Source of the DNA: Clostridia bacterium
GTDB lineage: Bacteria; Bacillota_A; Clostridia; Oscillospirales; CAG-272
Reading direction: 5' to 3'
Assembly (NCBI GenBank): GCA_017626655.1
Contig: JAGAIH010000360.1
Coordinates: 1-8,787 of the forward strand
Length of the DNA stretch: 8,787 nt
Each line of letters opens with the position of its first letter. The stretch's first letter is position 1. The notes beneath the pieces are model-generated. The model ran no database searches, was not told where the DNA came from, and was given only the letters and a program-made list of their open reading frames with translations. A program made the position numbers and the translations under genes. This document shows positions 6,697 to 8,787 of the stretch, in pieces.

Positions 6697-6754
6697 GGTG
6701 GGGAGAAACATTCAAATTTGGGTTTGGCGGGATGTTTCGGTTGGCACAAACGCC

Positions 6755-6781
6755 TGTAGGGAGCGACGTCCTCGTCGCTCC
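6755..6781 (+). repeat. REP-like palindromic element, left copy
   Basis: A 27-base element starting TGTAGG and containing GGAGCGACG (6760-6768) and CGTCGCTCC (6773-6781), a perfect 9-bp hairpin with a TCCT loop. The right copy at 6866-6892 is its reverse complement with a single base difference. Small GC-rich palindromes of this kind are dispersed in many bacterial genomes. Confidence 0.8.
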
Positions 6782-6865
6782 GCCACATAAAACATTCCAA
6801 TATGTTTCGGGTGTAAAGGTAAAAAACACATATCTGACAATAGATAAAGGCAATTTTTAGGTTGA

Positions 6866-6892
6866 GGAGCGACGAGGGCGTCGCTCCCTACA
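6866..6892 (-). repeat. REP-like palindromic element, right copy (inverted)
   Basis: The inverted partner of the element at 6755-6781: GGAGCGACG (6866-6874), AGGG loop, CGTCGCTCC (6879-6887), then CTACA. Identity stops abruptly at both ends of the 27 bases in both copies, so the repeat unit is well defined. The two copies enclose 84 AT-rich bases with no gene. Confidence 0.8.
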
Positions 6893-6977
6893 ATGGGTTA
6901 TTGGTGGACGAGCCATCGTGCCGAACAGACCGCTAAACTGCAATTTGAAATCCCCCCAACTTTTTTTCAAAACTCCC

Positions 6978-7006
6978 TTGACAAACTATACTATGTGTGG
7001 TATAGT
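6978..7006 (+). promoter_or_regulatory. Sigma-A promoter of the padR operon
   Basis: TTGACA (6978-6983), a 17-base spacer and TATAGT (7001-7006), with TGG just before the -10 box forming an extended -10. The start of transcription would be near 7013, about 33 bases before the PadR start codon. Confidence 0.88.
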
Positions 7007-7013
7007 ATTATAC
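6985..7013. promoter_or_regulatory. Putative PadR operator palindrome over the -10 box
   Basis: ACTATAC (6985-6991) and GTATAGT (7000-7006) form a perfect inverted repeat separated by 8 bases, and a third half-site TATAC (7009-7013) pairs with GTATA (7000-7004) across 4 bases. The palindrome spans the spacer and the whole -10 box, where a bound repressor would block RNA polymerase. PadR proteins commonly repress their own operon; that this PadR binds here is inferred. Confidence 0.6.
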
Positions 7014-7045
7014 GTAACCCACCATCACACCCGAAAGGAGCCCCC

Positions 7046-7369
7046 ATGGACGTACAACTGAAACGCGGCCTGCTGGATATCTGCGTGCTGGCGGCCATCA
7101 AGGACGAGGAATCCTATGGGTATCAGATCGTCAAGGACATGAAGCCCTACGTGGACATATCCGAATCCACCCTTTACCCCATCCTCCGCCGCCTGGAGAC
7201 CGCCGAGCTGCTCACGGTGCGCTCCGCCGAGCATAACGGCCGCCTCCGCAAATACTACCGCATCACGGATGCCGGTCTTTCCCGCATCCACGCCTTCAAG
7301 GAGGAGTGGCGGGAGATCATGAGCATCTACCAATTCGTCACGAAAGGAGATTCCGAAGCACATGGATAA
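7046..7369 (+). CDS. PadR-family transcriptional regulator
   Basis: A 107-residue DNA-binding protein of the short PadR subfamily. The N-terminal winged helix-turn-helix spans about residues 1-80, with the characteristic KRGLLDICVLAAI, SYGYQIVKDM, SESTLYPILRRLE and RKYYRITDAG segments; the last is the wing. The C-terminal helix (HAFKEEWREIMSIYQFV) is the usual dimerisation helix. It would repress its own operon, probably responding to an envelope or small-molecule signal. The start at 7046 follows GAAAGGAG (7033-7040) by 5 bases; the frame extends upstream to 6893 but that would cover the promoter. Its stop overlaps the start of the DUF1700 gene by 8 bases, indicating translational coupling. 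Confidence 0.93.
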   Translation: MDVQLKRGLLDICVLAAIKDEESYGYQIVKDMKPYVDISESTLYPILRRLETAELLTVRSAEHNGRLRKYYRITDAGLSRIHAFKEEWREIMSIYQFVTKGDSEAHG

Positions 7370-7961
7370 GAAAGAGTTTTTGTCGGCACTGGAAGCGCGT
7401 CTGGCGGGCCTGCCCGAGGCTGACCGTCAATCCTCCCTGGACTTCTACGCCGAGATGCTTGACGACCTGATGGAGGGCGGCATGACCGAGCAGGAGGCTG
7501 TGGCCTCTCTCGGCTCGGTGGACGCCATCGCCCAGGAGATCCTTATGGATACCCCCCTCCCCAAGCTCATCAAGGCTAAGATGAAGCCCAAGCGCCGTAT
7601 GCGGGCGTGGGAGATCGTCCTCCTTGCGGTGGGCTCTCCCGTCTGGTTCCCCATCCTGATCGCCCTTTTCGCCGTGGCCCTGTCCCTGTATATCACCCTT
7701 TGGGCGGTGGTGCTCAGCCTCTACGCCGCCGACCTCGCCTTCGCCATCTCCGCCCCCGCAGGCATCATCACCGCCATTGCCCTGTTCGTAAGCGGCAGGC
7801 CCACCGCCGCCCTCCTCTTCCTGGGCGCGGGACTGGTGCTGGCGGGACTCACCGTCCTGTGGCTCCTCCTCTGCAACCTCACCGCCAAGGGCGCGTGGCA
7901 GCTGGGTAAGCTCACTTTGCGGGGCATCAAGGCCTGCTTCATCCGAAAGGAGGGGAAGTAA
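7362..7961 (+). CDS. DUF1700/HAAS-domain membrane protein
   Basis: A 199-residue inner-membrane protein. Residues 1-65 form the helical HAAS/DUF1700 domain (MDKKEFLSALEARLAGLP, then LDFYAEMLDDLMEGGMTEQEAVASLGS and AIAQEIL), followed by a basic linker (KAKMKPKRRMR). Hydrophobic stretches at about 84-130 and 133-171 suggest four membrane spans, and the tail (RGIKACFIRKEGK) is basic. The family is regularly found between a PadR regulator and a DUF4097 protein, exactly as here, and is thought to act in signalling with them; the biochemical role is unknown. The ribosome binding site GAAAGGAGA (7342-7350) lies inside padR, 11 bases before the start. The DUF4097 gene begins 2 bases after its stop. 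Confidence 0.9.
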   Translation: MDKKEFLSALEARLAGLPEADRQSSLDFYAEMLDDLMEGGMTEQEAVASLGSVDAIAQEILMDTPLPKLIKAKMKPKRRMRAWEIVLLAVGSPVWFPILIALFAVALSLYITLWAVVLSLYAADLAFAISAPAGIITAIALFVSGRPTAALLFLGAGLVLAGLTVLWLLLCNLTAKGAWQLGKLTLRGIKACFIRKEGK

Positions 7962-7963
7962 CC

Positions 7964-8787
7964 ATGAAAAAATCTATCTGGATCCCTATGATCGTCGCCG
8001 CCGCCTGTATCCTGGCGGGTCTGGCCTGTATCGCCACGGGGCTTGCCCTGGGCGGATACAACACCCTTGTAGAGGACTCCCCCTATGACGGCCATACCGT
8101 GGGCGGGGTCCACCACATCAGCAAGGATTTTGACCGCATCCATATCGACGTCATCGCCGCGAGCGTGGAGCTGGTCCCCTCCGAGGACGATAAGTGCCGC
8201 GTGACCACCAAGGATAGCGACTATGTGGAATATACCGCCTACGTGCTGGAGGATACCTTGATGGTCCGCGCCACCGATACGAGAAAGTGGTACGAGCGGC
8301 TCTTCACCCCCTCGGTGAGCGGCCGATCCGTCAAGGTCGCCCTCCCCCGCGAGGAGTACAAGTCTTTGACCGTGGAGTCGGTCAGCGGACACGTGAGCAT
8401 CAACGTCCGCTACACCTTCTCGGAGGACGTGACCCTGACCTCCACCAGCGGCACCATTGGTACCGCCGCCGCCATCGGTGGGCATCTGGATCTGCGCTCC
8501 ACCAGCGGAGACCTCTACGCCATGGGCTTTCTGAACACCGTGACCGCCCGCAGCACCAGCGGCAAGGTCACCCTCGGCGGCAAGACCGAGCTCGGGGACT
8601 GCACCGCCGCCACTGCCGATCTGGAGACCACCAGCGGCGAGATCCGTGTGCGGACCGTCACGCTGGACAGCCTCACCGCCCATACGGGTAGCGGCGGCAT
8701 CCGCATGGAGTCGGTGACAGTCACCGAGGCCGCCGATCTGGAGACCACCAGCGGTGAAATCGCCCTCCTCTACACGACCTGCGGCAC
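7964..8787 (+). CDS. DUF4097 beta-helix repeat protein (3' end missing)
   Basis: The first 274 residues of a protein that runs off the window. Residues 7-30 are one hydrophobic segment after MKKS, a signal anchor or signal peptide; the two cysteines in it do not sit in a canonical lipobox. Residues about 48-135 are a beta-rich entry region. From residue 138 on there is a right-handed beta-helix-like repeat of 18-25 residues with a conserved Ser-Gly turn: SG at 141, 162, 181, 199, 224, 243 and 263 (STSGTIG, STSGDLY, STSGKVT, TTSGEIR, GSGGIR, TTSGEIA). This is the DUF4097 'putative adhesin' fold, exposed outside the membrane. It is the third gene of the PadR operon, preceded by GAAAGGAGGGG (7945-7955) overlapping the end of the DUF1700 gene. 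Function in the family is unproven; sensing or envelope stress roles are speculative. Confidence 0.9.
   Translation, partial: MKKSIWIPMIVAAACILAGLACIATGLALGGYNTLVEDSPYDGHTVGGVHHISKDFDRIHIDVIAASVELVPSEDDKCRVTTKDSDYVEYTAYVLEDTLMVRATDTRKWYERLFTPSVSGRSVKVALPREEYKSLTVESVSGHVSINVRYTFSEDVTLTSTSGTIGTAAAIGGHLDLRSTSGDLYAMGFLNTVTARSTSGKVTLGGKTELGDCTAATADLETTSGEIRVRTVTLDSLTAHTGSGGIRMESVTVTEAADLETTSGEIALLYTTCG
8615..8754 (+). repeat. Direct repeat inside the DUF4097 gene
   Basis: A 23-base stretch beginning GCCGATCTGGAGACCACCAG is identical at 8615-8637 and 8732-8754. The copies are 117 bases (39 codons) apart, equal to two beta-helix turns, so the two-turn unit was probably duplicated recently or is kept similar by recombination. 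Confidence 0.75.

Larger units (their letters stand above)
6697..7045. other. Intergenic region before the PadR operon
   Basis: This gap of about 350 bases is less GC-rich than its neighbours. It contains a pair of REP-like inverted elements, two imperfect copies of a motif with AAACATTC and ATGTTTCGG arms (6706-6740 and 6790-6810), and at its end the padR promoter and palindrome. Open frames through it have no ribosome binding sites and are not credible genes. Confidence 0.6.

Noticed and set aside
5332..6711. 459-codon minus-strand open frame opposite the nucleoside hydrolase gene
   Set aside because: Low-complexity Gly/Val-rich shadow in register with the sense gene; it runs through a terminator and two promoters.
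6755..6892. CRISPR array
   Set aside because: Only two repeat units, in inverted rather than direct orientation, with no regular spacers and no cas genes.
6893..7045. Upstream ATG extension of the PadR protein
   Set aside because: It covers the promoter and operator and has no ribosome binding site; PadR homology begins at 7046.

Overview
The window looks like a chromosomal segment of a GC-rich Gram-positive anaerobe of the Clostridia, most likely a gut Oscillospiraceae/Ruminococcaceae-type genome. The reasons are AAAGGAG-type ribosome binding sites, sigma-A promoters with a 17-base spacer and an extended TGn -10 box, intrinsic terminators, C/G-ending codon use, and the gene families present. 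The organism assignment is inference; there is no rRNA or marker gene.

Region 1 (1-3060): the 3' part of a very long, strongly codon-biased ABC-transporter solute-binding protein gene ends in a terminator. A HAD-family phosphatase gene follows. A bidirectional terminator separates it from the minus-strand genes.

Region 2 (3054-5347, minus strand): a signal-less protein of 623 residues resembling a glycoside hydrolase is followed by a 95-residue double zinc-ribbon protein. The first has a clear promoter and a small hairpin over its ribosome binding site.

Region 3 (5348-6696): a 350-base divergent intergenic region holds two promoters that share a 13-base -10 core in opposite orientation, plus a plus-strand terminator with no recognisable gene in front of it. 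It leads into a divergent nucleoside hydrolase gene with its own terminator. The hydrolase-like protein and the nucleoside hydrolase both act on glycosidic bonds and are divergently arranged, so a link to imported sugar or nucleoside breakdown is plausible but unproven.

Region 4 (6697-7045): an AT-richer gap carries a pair of inverted 27-base REP-like elements, each itself a 9-bp hairpin, then a promoter overlapped by a palindrome.

Region 5 (7046-8787): a tightly packed operon encodes a PadR regulator, a DUF1700/HAAS membrane protein and a DUF4097 repeat protein cut off by the window end. This three-gene arrangement is a known recurring one in Firmicutes; the palindrome over the -10 box suggests autoregulation by PadR. 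I found no convincing novel multi-gene defence or mobile system. The least explained items are the hydrolase-like protein, the orphan terminator region and the REP doublet.
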